The notes beneath the pieces were generated by a model. The model was not told the DNA's origin. It saw nothing but the letters and a program-made list of their open reading frames with translations, and searched no databases. The translations under genes were made by a program, and so were the position numbers. Source: Chrysomallon squamiferum (Eukaryota; Mollusca; Gastropoda; Neomphalida; Peltospiridae). From it: a DNA stretch of 42,500 bases. Numbering within the stretch: position 1 is the first letter of the stretch; every line of letters starts with the position of its first letter. The stretch is from the NCBI GenBank assembly GCA_012295275.1, contig CM022666.1, positions 1,180,001-1,222,500 on the forward strand. The letters are read 5' to 3'. Positions 30,301 through 40,300 of the stretch are shown piece by piece.

Positions 30301-31763
30301 TGTAATCTGTGTATTTAAATGTGTGTGTTACAGATGGATTCAGAAAGGGAAATGTGTTCAAGGATAAGTCAGCTGAAAGAACTGCTTGCTCCCAGGCCTC
30401 AGATCAAACACAATTCTGTTGAGGATTATGATGGGGTTGTGCATGAACTTTCTCAGGTCAGTATCAGTTTTCTTTAAACTTTAACATTTACTTCCACAGC
30501 ACACATTTTACCAGATACCTTTTTTATATCACTTGGTATTAATAGTATATTTTTTGGTGGATGAAATGTCTTTTAATAGTTTTATATTTTCCTGGGATTT
30601 AGAGTTGTTTGGTAATAAAATCATTGTTAAATTGCCATATCATTAATGTATTCCGAACTTTTGTGAATCTCTATTTAATATTTAAATAAATTTTATTTTT
30701 ATAATTTTTGCAAGGTGTGGAATCATAAAAAATATAGTTAGACTATATGTATCATAACACATATTGATATTCAAGTTATTTGAAAGAAAACAAAATTATA
30801 ATGTTTTTTTTTTTTTCTATTTTACATTTAATTTAAAAATTATTTTTAAACAGAAACTTTTACTATTAAGAATAAAATTTACTTTTGTTAATAACTGAAA
30901 CTTGTCATTGTTCAGACTAATATTCAGTTTTGTCATTTGATAGGTGATCTGTTAAAAATTTTCACTGTTAAAAATGAAATTTACTTTGTTCAGGCTAACA
31001 TTCAGTGACATTTTCACTACTAAAATTGAAATTTACTTTGTTCAGACTAACATTCAGTGACATTTTCACTATAAAAAATAAAATTTACTTTGTTCAGACT
31101 AACATTCAGAGACATTTTCACTATTAAAAATAAAATTTACTTTGTTCAGACTAACATTCAGAGACATTTTCACTACTAAAAATGAAATTTACTTTGTTCA
31201 GGCTAACATTCAGTGACATTTTCACTATTAAAAATGAAATTTACTTTGTTCAGGCTAACATTCAGTGACATTTTCACTACTAAAAATGAAATTTACTTTG
31301 TTCAGACTAACATTCAGTGACATTTTCACTATTAACAATGAAATTTACTTTGTTCAGGCAAACATTCAGTGACACTTTTTCACTAACATTCAGTGAAAAC
31401 TAAAAATGAAATTTACTTTGTTCAGGCTAACATTCTGACAACTATTAAAATGAAATACTTTGTTCAGGCTAACATTCAGTGACATTTTCACTACTAACAA
31501 TGAAATTTACTTTGTTCAGGCTAAAATGACAACTATTAACAATGAAATTTACTTTGTTCAGGCTAACATTCAGTGACATTTTCACTACTAAAAATGAAAT
31601 TTACTTTGTTCAGGCTAACATTCAGCGGTGTCAGCTGATTGGGGATCAGCTGCAGGAGGCGAGGAGTTCCATGTTGAACATTCTCGAACACAAGCCTCGC
31701 ATTCAGGAGATCATCAACAAGCATGTCAGCAAGCGACCAATCAAAAAGAAGGAAAGAACGTAG
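21286..31763 (+). CDS. SAP130: SAP130, SIN3-HDAC complex subunit (complete coding region, 18 exons)
   Basis: Eighteen exons with GT/AG borders and matching phases give 917 codons including stop; human SAP130 has about 1050 residues. SAP130 is a nuclear scaffold of the SIN3A histone-deacetylase corepressor. Conserved landmarks are HLPRGA, TAVLRP, SPRPSILRKR, SPRKKPRKQ, then the C-terminal domain EYVDDDGVRW, WKPRYNHFCRYSDVKPKEER, ASGWKLYHMAAQLENL and the final helical segment ANIQRCQLIGDQLQEARSSM ending KKKERT. The middle is Ser/Thr/Pro/Ala-rich and low in conservation, as in the family. Exons: 21286-21450, 21786-21867, 22035-22313, 22774-23026, 23433-23629, 23812-23898, 24388-24577, 25089-25264, 25721-25867, 26376-26586, 27403-27531, 27970-28088, 28552-28645, 29063-29172, 29492-29626, 29808-29911, 30334-30456, 31614-31763. 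A splice-site minisatellite precedes the last exon. Confidence 0.93.
21786..21867 (+). CDS. SAP130: SAP130 exon 2
   Basis: TIRPRAKPAGSGFAASYGQS then GISPLTQ, between TAACTTCAG and CTCAGA|GTAAGA. Low-complexity linker without a known motif; supported by phase agreement with both neighbours. Confidence 0.85.
22035..22313 (+). CDS. SAP130: SAP130 exon 3
   Basis: Ninety-two full codons including VSAPVTTTVHSAS, PHTTIAMPITIPQPNIVHVN and the end HTPAFATHLPRG. The HLPRG-A junction with the next exon is the first clear SAP130 landmark. The correct frame was chosen by phase with its neighbours and by that motif; two other frames are also open over parts of it. Confidence 0.9.
22629..22678. repeat. Mixed TA/GATA microsatellite in SAP130 intron
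   Basis: GATA and TA units about 100 bases before the acceptor of the next exon. The remainder of this intron is AT-rich. Confidence 0.8.
22774..23026 (+). CDS. SAP130: SAP130 exon 4
   Basis: Reads AIAAASALSLSKSNPNIASP, then ATAVLRPNAPSIQIPSTPSA, and ends VGLTTIQTQR. RG-A(I)AAA...TAVLRP aligns with RGAAAAAVMSSSKVTTVLRP of human SAP130. GC content and C-rich codons contrast strongly with the introns. Confidence 0.92.
23433..23629 (+). CDS. SAP130: SAP130 exon 5
   Basis: SSFPANTSTNKQITSRPATI, then EIAKPVSAHSQSKSAIHIPH, then PLPQSKVIVSQTLTSHMHSA. The preceding intron has A-rich and T-rich homopolymer runs near 23190-23290. A (TA)n tract begins seven bases inside the next intron. Confidence 0.9.
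23638..23670. repeat. (TA)n microsatellite abutting a SAP130 donor
   Basis: About 15 TA units start eight bases after the donor GTTTGTTC. Confidence 0.9.
23812..23898 (+). CDS. SAP130: SAP130 exon 6
   Basis: VTISVASNPVVTLNSVQATT then TTASASIPI, between a very T-rich tract ending TTTTTTTAG and CCTATAG|GTAAGT. Ser/Thr/Val-rich linker typical of the SAP130 middle region. Confidence 0.87.
24388..24577 (+). CDS. SAP130: SAP130 exon 7
   Basis: AKVTPLTHSSAHIQQTAVSE, then VIRPEVTHASTGSSIFISQS, then HRAVSTAATTSISMATSIPS. The HRA...ATTS segment resembles the HRASPNPVAMET area of the vertebrate protein only loosely; assignment rests on frame and phase. Confidence 0.88.
25089..25264 (+). CDS. SAP130: SAP130 exon 8
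   Basis: PNLPQLSPFLQHQDGTAGMW, then PYFPVIYPQGSLPMSSQGPV, then RPAVNTLIFPPRHQTDQT. The aromatic-proline stretch WPYFPVIYPQGS corresponds in position and character to FQYFLPTYPPSAYP of human SAP130. Confidence 0.9.
25721..25867 (+). CDS. SAP130: SAP130 exon 9
   Basis: AHTMTMASAVRYGISSAMVS then MDQLRQPLSVHPSFTQSVSS then TTISADPKS. SAVRYGIS recalls SSVSTIRQYPVSAQ of the vertebrate protein, which follows the tyrosine-rich stretch in the same order. Confidence 0.87.
26376..26586 (+). CDS. SAP130: SAP130 exon 10: SPRPSILRKR motif
   Basis: ISMASSNVCKTPPPAKTPPP, SVHSFSTVASNIYTSP, then NPSASPRPSILRKRTSEA. The SPRPSILRK(K/R) motif is highly conserved in SAP130 and anchors the identification of the middle exons. 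Confidence 0.95.
27331..27384. repeat. (TTTA)n microsatellite before a SAP130 acceptor
   Basis: Thirteen or so TTTA units end about 18 bases before the acceptor GTCAG. The intron from 26587 is otherwise AT-rich with poly(A) and poly(T) runs and a GTTATCTCCCC motif at 26952. Confidence 0.9.
27403..27531 (+). CDS. SAP130: SAP130 exon 11
   Basis: AGVVKRPHGLMPDTASHSPK, then SEAKTELKPEPASNISSPKT. Lysine/proline/serine linker after the SILRKR motif; phase fits on both sides. Confidence 0.88.
27970..28088 (+). CDS. SAP130: SAP130 exon 12
   Basis: GDNSRSSTDTALSSNDATTP, then TQTNQPDGKSKQDAQDGVEN. Polar, probably disordered linker; no known motif. Confidence 0.85.
28552..28645 (+). CDS. SAP130: SAP130 exon 13: SPRKKPRKQ motif
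   Basis: GLSTLVLVAAASANNTSGTE then ASPRKKPRKQLL. SPRKKPRKQ is identical to the conserved basic motif of vertebrate SAP130, just before the C-terminal domain. Confidence 0.95.
28668..28755. repeat. 43 bp tandem duplication in SAP130 intron
   Basis: TTGCTAAACTGGTTTAAATA at 28668 recurs with a one-base deletion as TTGCTAAATGGTTTAAATA at 28711, both followed by ACA(C/T)TGATTTAATTTG. The duplicate begins 23 bases into the intron after exon 13. Confidence 0.85.
29063..29172 (+). CDS. SAP130: SAP130 exon 14
   Basis: NATEELKDNTSTDEEMDRLT then ELRNERAREIKKGIKT. Acidic-then-basic helix-like segment; STDEE parallels NSTDDEKS in the human protein before EYIDEEGVRY. Confidence 0.92.
29492..29626 (+). 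CDS. SAP130: SAP130 exon 15: conserved C-terminal domain start
   Basis: EYVDDDGVRWTTENTRPNIN, then LMQFYNLTWKPRYNHFCRYS, then DVKPK. It aligns directly with the human segment EYIDEEGVRY...NPWKAAYHHFQRYSDVRVK. This is the region that binds SIN3-complex partners in the family. Confidence 0.97.
29808..29911 (+). CDS. SAP130: SAP130 exon 16
   Basis: EERRPTVNELSNQRGIQQKA then SGWKLYHMAAQLENL. The GWK(L/V)(Y/H)..AAQL motif is conserved. Ends in phase 0 with a GTGAGT donor. Confidence 0.96.
30334..30456 (+). CDS. SAP130: SAP130 exon 17
   Basis: MDSEREMCSRISQLKELLAP, then RPQIKHNSVEDYDGVVHELS and Q. Amphipathic helices as in LEHDVYERLTNLQEGI...DDLHRINELIQ of human SAP130. Phase 0 at both ends; donor CAG|GTCAGT. 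Confidence 0.95.
30903..31625 (+). repeat. Minisatellite of about 13 copies of a SAP130 3' splice site plus exon start
   Basis: Units of about 52 bp read (A/G)CTAACATTCAGTGACATTTT then CACTATTAAAAATGAAATT then TACTTTGTTCAG. Copies of the exon-like start occur at about 30916 (decayed), 30994, 31046, 31098, 31150, 31202, 31254, 31306, 31358, 31426, 31468, 31520 and 31562, and the genuine exon is the next one at 31614. The exon's first 12 bases, GCTAACATTCAG (A-N-I-Q), and the intron's TTTACTTTGTTCAG are both inside the unit. In most copies the exon frame would read A-N-I-Q then TGA. Confidence 0.95.
31614..31763 (+). CDS. SAP130: SAP130 last coding exon
   Basis: ANIQRCQLIGDQLQEARSSM, then LNILEHKPRIQEIINKHVSK, then RPIKKKERT and TAG at 31761-31763. 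It matches the human C-terminus (NMQRCKLVMDQISEARDSML...KVSKLKRKEKV). The acceptor is the last of a tandem series of near-identical acceptors. Confidence 0.97.
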   Translation, partial: ANIQRCQLIGDQLQEARSSMLNILEHKPRIQEIINKHVSKRPIKKKERT

Positions 31764-33039
31764 CACACAGTTGTAACATTATTTCTAAATCTCATAATCT
31801 TCATCAATATTCTTGTGACGTTAGTTCTATTAAAAACAGGTATGTTTTTAATCTTTTGAAATTTCAAACGTGTATTTGTGTAAACCAGGATTGTTGGTAA
31901 GGTGGAATTGTGTGGTGAAAGGGAATGACCATGAAGAAACATGTTTTCATGTGCTGTTGTTCTTATTTAAGCTTATTTAAAGTCGGTTGGAACATTGTAG
32001 ACACCAGAACTTGCAAAAGAGAACCAAATTTTAAACTGTTCAGTGACACTGAAAAAGAACTTTTTTTATATTTTATTATTTATTATTATAATTTATATTG
32101 TTCTATTTTATTTATATTTTTAAAAATGTTTTTGTTGTTGTTTTTATGTGTGTGTGAACTGTTTTCTAGTTACTTTTGTACAAGTGTACAAATTGTAAAA
32201 CAAATTTAAACTTATTTTGTGTTTATGAAATGTAGATTCCTTTTCAACTTGTTATATTCAATTATGTGAAGAAATTTCAGAAAAAATTGTTTATTTTAGT
32301 TATACATAAGATTACTACATCCTTTCTCCTTCTTCTTCTTCTTTAATTTTCTCTCTTTTCTTTTTTAACCCTGCATTATTTTCTTAAAGAATATTATCAT
32401 TTTATTTATGTACATGGGCTCATAATGTATTTATGGTGGATTGTGATAAATGTAGGTCACATGACTCGTCTCAGCCTATCAGATCACAAGCTGGACTTGT
32501 TCTCCTTGTCTGTTTAAAATGGCATTTTCATTTGGTTTGAATTATTTATCTATCTCAGTAAAATATTTTTTGTATGTCAGAAACCATTTTAAGTGAGATA
32601 TCAAATGTTTAGAATCTTATCATTACCTCAGCTCCAGAAAATAACCACAGGTAAAGTTAAAAAAACAACACCAAAAAACACTTAAAAATAATATCAAGGA
32701 GATTTCCACAGCAGTTTACAATTAAAATTCTTGCTCTGCTACTTCTGCAGTATTGTTGATTACTTGGGAATTTGCTAGAACTGTACAAACATAACCTCCA
32801 AATAGATCTAAATATCATGTGGCAGAGGTCAATTTTTAACTTTCGAACCAAAGTTTTTTTGTTTTTTTTAAATTTCCTTTTATATTTGAAAATTTGATTA
32901 CTAGGATTATCTTAAACAGATTGAAAAAGAATAGTTTTATCTAGTCTGTACTTAAATCATGAATGCTTTTAAATTTATTAATGGATGTTTCAAAATGTAC
33001 CAGTTGACATAGGTTAGAAATTAAGAGAAAAACAATTTC

Positions 33040-33071
33040 TATTTTTATTATTATTTTTATTATTATTATTA

Positions 33072-33111
<40 letters not shown>

Positions 33112-33112
33112 T
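33040..33112. repeat. (ATT)n microsatellite
   Basis: Seventy bases of ATT/ATTTT repeat in the presumed SAP130 3' UTR. Confidence 0.92.
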
Positions 33113-36100
33113 AAATGTGCAGATATAAATGCATATGGACAATCACATCTATAGAGACAGAGACCACAAAATAATGAATATAAATTTGTGATGTGAATTT
33201 GTATTATTTCATATCTAGAAAAATAAATGAAAAATACTTAGCATCACAGCAGACATAACAAGATTAAGGCAGCCCATTTTTGTATGTGTGAATTTGTGTG
33301 TTTGTATGTTTATATATATATATATATACATATTAAAATCAAAGAATGTTTTCTGTCAGCCTCTAGCTACCAGTCTAGCAACATCTATATCAGCCACAGA
33401 TACTAATTCTGTACCCAGAATGCACTTGTATTTATTATAATTAACCAGGAACAAGACTTGGGTCCTGATGCCACTCATTGTAATAAGTAAATGCCTGTGA
33501 AAAAAAAAAATAGCTGAATGGACCAAAACTTTACCTTTAAAACATTTCACAAAAAAAAAAAAAAAATAATAATAATAAAGCCTTTTCTCATTCTGAATGT
33601 AACATTGTGTTCCTGGATGGCTTAATTTGATTTAATTTATTTAATTTTTTATTTTTGTTACGTTAATGTTTATAATATTTTTACAATGCAATTATTATTT
33701 TTTTTATTAATACATTTTTTTTTTTTTTTTTATTTATATATATATTTTTTTTTTTGTCTGCTGTTAGTTGATGCGTCATCTTTATTATTTTTGTCTGTTT
33801 AAAGACAAAAGTTTCTTCAGAATCATCATGTCATTATTGAAATTAATGGATTTTTTAACTAAAACAGATACTATGGAAAAAAAAAAAAATTAATAAATTA
33901 AAAAAAAAAAAATTGAGACTCCCATTAGTGGAAAAGTTAATATGAGTTACTTATTTAAATCATTACTAATAAGTTATTGTTTTAGCTAGTATTAACAAGT
34001 AAGTCACACTGATTATAGTCAAAATTATCATCAGTAGACCAGTGATTTAAAATTTTCTTTGAAATAAAAAAAAAAATTACTGTTAGCAGAATATTCAAGT
34101 TAAGCTGACTTATATATGTTCAGTTATTATAATTTATACTTTCTTTTTCTTAATTCTAACTATCAGTAACAGTAAAATGAAACAATATATTCATTTAAAT
34201 TTTCAGAGAACATTGACATTACTGTTTTTTATTTGACTTTTCAGTCATCTTCAAGTTCTAAAGTTCTTGAGTCATGCAGTATAAAGAATGACATAGAACT
34301 TGATATCTCATATAAAATTAAAATATACTTAATAGTTTTATTAACATGTGATTTCACTAATAATTATATTTTATGTCATGGTACAGCTGACAGATTTGTC
34401 TAATTAGTTTTAGGCAAACATTTTTTATTTAAAATCAGGCTTCTGTCTGACAAGATACACGAACAGCTGTTTGTTACTATTAATTCACCTAATTTTAAAA
34501 GTGGAAAAATAATAAAATGAAATAAAATATTTGAGTATGTTTGATTAGAAGAAAAAAGAAATGGGTGGACATTAGAATTAAATATTAAATAAAACATCAT
34601 TTTAATTTCTAATTTATTATTACTATATTTCAGTAGTTGTAAAATATTTCATTACTTACTGTGTGTACTGAATGAGAATATAGTTTTTAAACAGTTATAA
34701 ACAAAAATGAATTAAGAATCTCAGACTGCTTTGAGATGTAATGTTTTACTGATATCATTTAAAACTGGGTGACAGAATGCACAACAAATACGATGTGAAA
34801 CATTATTTTAACACTAGTTTATTTTGTTGTTATTATTTTATCAAAAACCTATTTGTATATAAATAACCCACTCACTGATATAAATAGACCTTACTGTATT
34901 TTTTATTTGAATGGTGCACAACATTTTCATTGACCATTGCCTCATAATTTCACCTCTTTGTACATTATTCCATATATTTACTTCTGTACATTAAACTGTG
35001 TAAAATAAAACGTTTTATGTTGATGTACATGCAAACTGATCATGTTAAAACTGTACATAGTTTCTGCATGTACGTACATGAACCCTGTTACATTATGTGG
35101 CTGATAAGATAACATGGTTGTGGATTCCCTTCTTAGACGAACTGCTAGTTTCAAATATATAATCTCTTCTTTTTTTTTTTGGTAGAAGTTAGTAAGGTAC
35201 ATTCACACTCTGCAGTTTATTGTAACAGTCTCGTCAGTTAAAGTGAATCTTTGGTGGAAAAAAAAGAATGTTAAGTAGATATCCAGGTTACTGTTTTGTT
35301 ATGTATATATAATCATAGCTTGCTCATACAATATATTTATTACATTATTTATTATATTTCTATTATAATTATTTTTGTTATTATTATTTTAAAACTTCTA
35401 TGTACAAAGAGCAGTGCATACTCTTTTTATTTTTATACTTTATTTTTAGCAAAGATTTGTTACACAAAATTAAAACAATCATTTGGAAGTATACAATTCA
35501 GGCAGTTTATACCACCAGATATACATCTTTAAGTTTAAACTTAGAATAATATGTAAACAGTAAAATTTTGGTTCATTTTTTTTTTTGTATTTTATTCATT
35601 TTTTTTTTTTTCATACTAATTTTCTAACTATAAAAAGAATTTTTCTGTTTCAGTTTATTTCAAATCTCTATTATTTGATGTAACATCCTGCCATTGGTAA
35701 AAATCTAAAATCAGAAATGTTCAGATCAGTTGATATTATCACTTTTTAACAATTAATACTTTTAAAATGTGGTTAAATGTACCTTAAAAACAAATTATTA
35801 AAATTTCTGATTTACTAAGGAACTGTCAATTTTGTTTATAAATTTTTCTTTTTATCTAATACCAAGAATTATAAAATTATGTAAGTAATGAAGTTTGTAA
35901 TTAAAAATAAATCTTTCTTGAATTTATTTGATATTAAATGAATTCTATTAAAACATGTTAACTAAAGGATTTTGATAAAATACTTTTTTTGATTAATTTT
36001 ATTAATAAATAAACCATATATATATATATATATGTATTTTATGATTTTAAATATATTTGACAACAAACAGTTCCAAAAGGTGAAGTCCACTCTGTTAGTA

Positions 36101-36318
36101 GATTTTGAGTTTAAACTGTACATTAACTATGATCATTTTTTTTTATCAAAATATAAGACTTCTGTGCTGACAAATTAACAGACACCGTTAATGTAGTTTA
36201 CAGTATATACACAGATCATATACCTCTCTTCATTTATCTAAATGTGTGGTTAGAAGCAAACCATTTACCTGTTCATGTATATTTTCTGTATGAAAACAAA
36301 AATGTTTTGATGCAGTGC

Positions 36319-36352
36319 AATAAATTATTAGATTTCTCTATTCTTGTTTTGT
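36319..36352 (+). terminator. SAP130: Candidate SAP130 poly(A) signal
   Basis: AATAAA at 36319-36324 followed by TCTCTATTCTTGTTTTGTT. A second AATAAA at 36403-36408 is followed by CTTCTGTTATCTGT. Either could end the plus-strand transcript. Confidence 0.35.
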
Positions 36353-36444
36353 TAAAATCATTGTGTCTTGTGCACTGTTATTTTGAATGATACACTGAGA
36401 AAAATAAATACTGTTAACTCCTTCTGTTATCTGTAGAAACAAAT

Positions 36445-36474
36445 CAACAAAAAAATGTCTTAAAACCGTTTATT
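36445..36474 (-). terminator. Candidate poly(A) signal of the minus-strand gene at the window end
   Basis: TTTATT at 36469-36474 is AATAAA on the minus strand, followed on that strand by ATTTTTTTGTTGATTTG, a U/GU-rich element. It would put the ends of the two convergent transcripts within about 100 bases of each other. Confidence 0.3.
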
Positions 36475-36901
36475 TGGTAGAAACCTTTAAATGACATTTA
36501 CAACAGACAAAGGTAGACCACATGAGATTCTTAATTTTGTTCCTGGCTTTTTTATCCATTAGAAAAAAAAACAAACAAAAAAACAAGCATTGTCCTTTTT
36601 ATCTTCTATAAATAATACCAGCAGAAACAAAACCTTTCACAAGACATCCTTATTTGCGACTGGATGCTTCCATTTTTCATCAGCTTCAAGACGATTACCA
36701 GGATTTTAAAACAAATTTCAAAAATTTTTGCACAGATTAATCAAGTTAAGGACAAAACACTGAACAAAACAATAAATAAAAAAATGCAGATTACAAATGT
36801 ATTTTCAGCATATATATATTTATAGAGACATGAAAACTATCCTTTTTTTTTTTTCCATTTGCAAAATATTAAATTCATGAGACCATTAAACATTTTCACA
36901 T

Positions 36902-37095
36902 GAACATCCATGTTGTTTGTATAGCTTTTACATATTAACATCCAGATGTTTCTCTGGGTTACATATCAACATACAGATGCTTTAAACATTTACATCCAAA
37001 TGTTTCCAAAGCTTTAACATCAAGATGTTTTTTTATAACATGTTAATGTTCAAATTAACATCCAGATGTTTTCATAGTATTAACATCTAGATATA
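36902..37095. repeat. Cluster of imperfect palindromes AACATC-NN-GATGTT
   Basis: AACATCCAGATGTT occurs exactly at 36937 and 37057, with variants at 36968 (AACATACAGATGCT), 36991 (TACATCCAAATGTT), 37016 (AACATCAAGATGTT), 37082 (AACATCTAGATATA) and a shorter one at 36904. Spacing is roughly 20-40 bases. Confidence 0.8.
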
Positions 37096-37585
37096 TGAAA
37101 AACTATTCAAATGAACACCCAGGCTAGAAGTTTTAACAGCTGTGTAAAAAATGAAGTCAAACTTGGCATTAAAGTTATGTCCAACATTTAGTCAAATCAG
37201 TTTTGTGTTTTAAACAAATATTAAAAGAAAAAAAAAAAATGACTAGAGCAATTTAGATGAGTACTTTTCAAAACAAAAATGTTATTAATTTTATCACAGC
37301 AAACACTATTTGTTGAAAGGAAATTCAAAAACTGTTAATAAACATATATATATATATTTAAAAAAAAAATTTAGTTTTAGTGTGGTTTAACCTCTTTTTC
37401 TTCATTTAACTATGTTTAAAATATATTTATTCATATGTATCAATAAATTAACATAATGCTAATATTGTGAAATACGTAGTTCTTGTTTGGCAGTTAAATA
37501 AATGAACTGAAAAATTTAAAAAAAATCCCTCAAAGCACTCTGGGCTCCTGCTGGTGAATTTAATATTTTCACTCTTATCAATACC

Positions 37586-37589
<4 letters not shown>

Positions 37590-37639
<50 letters not shown>

Positions 37640-37640
37640 G
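37590..37640. repeat. (AAT)n microsatellite
   Basis: About 16 uninterrupted AAT units. Confidence 0.95.
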
Positions 37641-38204
37641 TCTCTACTCTTTATAAATATTTAACTACAGAAAATCCTTGATTAAATACTACAACCATTT
37701 TCACTGGATTACTTAAATGAAATATTCAGCAAAGCCATATTCACTGTACAAGAGAATTTGATGAACTATACACAAGTGATGTGAACTATAAGTATTAGTT
37801 AAGTTGGGGCACCAACATGGGGTAACTGATGTTTTAAGTTGTGATGTAGGGAAGTGGTTTGGTAAACACAAAAACATGATTTAACCAATATAACAAGTAT
37901 CAACAAGTAAAATAAATAATTTAAAAAAAATATATAAAAATTTTGATGTTATTAACAACTAAAAATGTGAATATTAGAAAAACAATAGTGCTCTGAGTAG
38001 TATAGTCTTCTGTTATTTTCTGTTAATGTCAGATGATTCGAACATTTTCAAACAGAATATATGAAAATATCACACCAACAAAACAAGTAAATGTTGTTTT
38101 GTTTTTTTTACTTTCTTTACCAAAAAATGTAAAATTTAAAAACAAAAATTAAAATCTTGATAATTTGCTCATATTTCCAATGCTTGCGTAGTATATTTTG
38201 TGTT

Positions 38205-38228
38205 TATGTCTGTGTGTGTGTGCATGTT

Positions 38229-38264
<36 letters not shown>

Positions 38265-38266
38265 GT
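38205..38266. repeat. (TG)n microsatellite
   Basis: TGTG run with one GCATGTTTGTATG interruption and a pure core of about 15 units. Confidence 0.92.
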
Positions 38267-39699
38267 GTGAACTGAATTCATAAATATATTCATACCCACA
38301 GTATACATGTACATAAATATTTATAATTAATTAAATTTTACAAAATAGACAATGAAAACAACATGCACGTCTAATTATAAATATTACAATCTGAAATGTG
38401 GTTGGCAAAATATTTGCAGTTGTGACAAAACTTTATATGCATATTTATTTTACTGAAAACAGTGAGAAAATATACCATTCCAATATTTCAAATAAAACAA
38501 AAAAATAAAAAGAAGAAACTTCAGCAAAATAAAAGGATTTCCAAAAGATTTATTAAGTTTGGAATTTCTGGTTCTGTTATGAAACAGAAATTTTCTCATA
38601 TTCATAGGAATACAGTGAATTTTAGTTTTAATAATCAAATAATAAAACATTGACCAAACTTACATTTAACCTAAAAAATATCTTATTACTATTTTAAATT
38701 ATTTATTTATATACTGTCTTTGGTGGCTTCTTACTTGTTTAAAAAAAAAAAAAAACAAGAAAACAATTATCATTTTTTAGTCAACAAAAACTAAATATTT
38801 TATGAAATTGTGACAACAGTTTTGTGAGTTTTAAGAATAATATTTATCAAATATTTATCAAACTTGTAAGTGGCTTAAGTAATATAAGATATATTGAAGT
38901 GAATACACACATTTATATATTAATAAACCAGTAGATTGTGTAGTTGCATATCAAGATGAAAGAATGATAATATTAGAACATTTTGGGATAATGTGGTTAT
39001 ATCTCAAATTTAAACCTAACAGTTACTGAATGTTAGTGTTAGTGGGTTTGAGTACATTGTGGTTAAACATATATAAGATTAATTTTTATGCACACACTTT
39101 TTTGGTAATAGGAAATAATATTCATAAATATATAATATTTTTTGAACTCTGACAAACATTTAGTGGATATGAATACCAAACCTGAACACTGAAATATATA
39201 TTATATAAATAAAAAAATTAAAAAAAACCTTCAATCATTTTCTTTTTTGAAACAATACATTAAGTACAATGTTACATTTAATATTCCTGTCAATGGATAA
39301 AATATTTATTTGTTACAGAAAATTATTAATAATCATAACTATTTAAAATAATAACAATTTCTGAATTATGAAATTACTGGCATTATGAAAAAAAAAAAAA
39401 AGGATTAAAAAAAAAAAAAAAAAAAAAAAAATAAAATAAAATAAACTAATGACAGTGTTCTCAAATTTCGAAGAAGATCGATTCTGGTTTAGCCAGGACA
39501 AAATATCTACAAAGCCTGAGTACACAGTGGCTAAAGCTTTAAAATGACATTGCGCTGACCACTCAGATGTATTAATATGTAAAACGAACACGTTAAAAAT
39601 AAAACACGTAATTTATACTTCCATGTGTGGCTCTCACTAATTTCTTCACAGTAATTACACAGTCTGCAATTACTGCATCTCTGTGCTAAAACAGGAGAA

Positions 39700-40300
39700 A
39701 ATGCAATCATGTTCTTTCATTTTCACTTACTTAGTAATTTGCAAAAATAGTACATTATAATTATATTTTCAGTTTCTTAAAAATAGGGGAAAACAAGGAT
39801 ACATTGTAATAACATTTTTTTTTTTTTTTTTTTTTTATATTTTTCAGTTATTTAGAAATATGTGAAAAAGTACACCTTGTAATTACTTTTTTTTTTGTTG
39901 ACATTTTCAGTTATTAAGTAATATGTAAAAATAAAACAAATTGTAATTACATTTTTACATTTTCAGTTGTTTTCATTTATTTAGTAATTAATAAAAATAG
40001 GAGGAACTGAAATTACATTTTTACATTTTCACATTTGTAAGTAATTTGTAATATGTGAAAATAATAAAAACTAATTACATTTTTTATATTTCCTGTTAAC
40101 TGTGAAAATAACACAAATTTCAGTTACATTTTCACTTTTCCACATTTAGATGTAAAAATAGTATATACAGTCCTTCAATTTTCAGGGTTTTTTTTTTTTC
40201 ACATTTACTAAAAGGTGAAAATAATACATTTTGCAGTTACATTTTCTCATCTCAACAGTTTTGTAGTAAAATGTGAAAAACAGTACAAATTCAGCGAGAT
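39700..40300. repeat. Diverged minisatellite with ATTACATTTTTACATTTTC units
   Basis: About nine degenerate copies of a 50-66 bp unit containing ATTTTCAGTTATTTAGTAAT, ATGTGAAAATA(A/G)TAC and TTGTAATTACATTTT. Poly(A/T) runs occur near 39395-39435 and 39810-39835. Confidence 0.75.

Larger units (their letters stand above)
31764..36420 (+). other. SAP130: Long AT-rich 3' flank, probable SAP130 3' UTR
   Basis: No exon, RNA gene or transposon ORF is recognisable. Contents are an (ATT)n tract at 33040-33112, short TA tracts, and poly(T)/poly(A) runs near 33710-33920. The sense strand tends to be T-rich up to about 36.4 kb. Late AATAAA hexamers at 36319 and 36403 are plausible transcript ends; earlier hexamers exist, so the UTR could be much shorter. 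Confidence 0.4.

Noticed and set aside
33350-33500. Possible SINE or tRNA-like element
   Set aside because: Composition is more even than its flanks but no A/B boxes, terminal repeat or tail could be shown.
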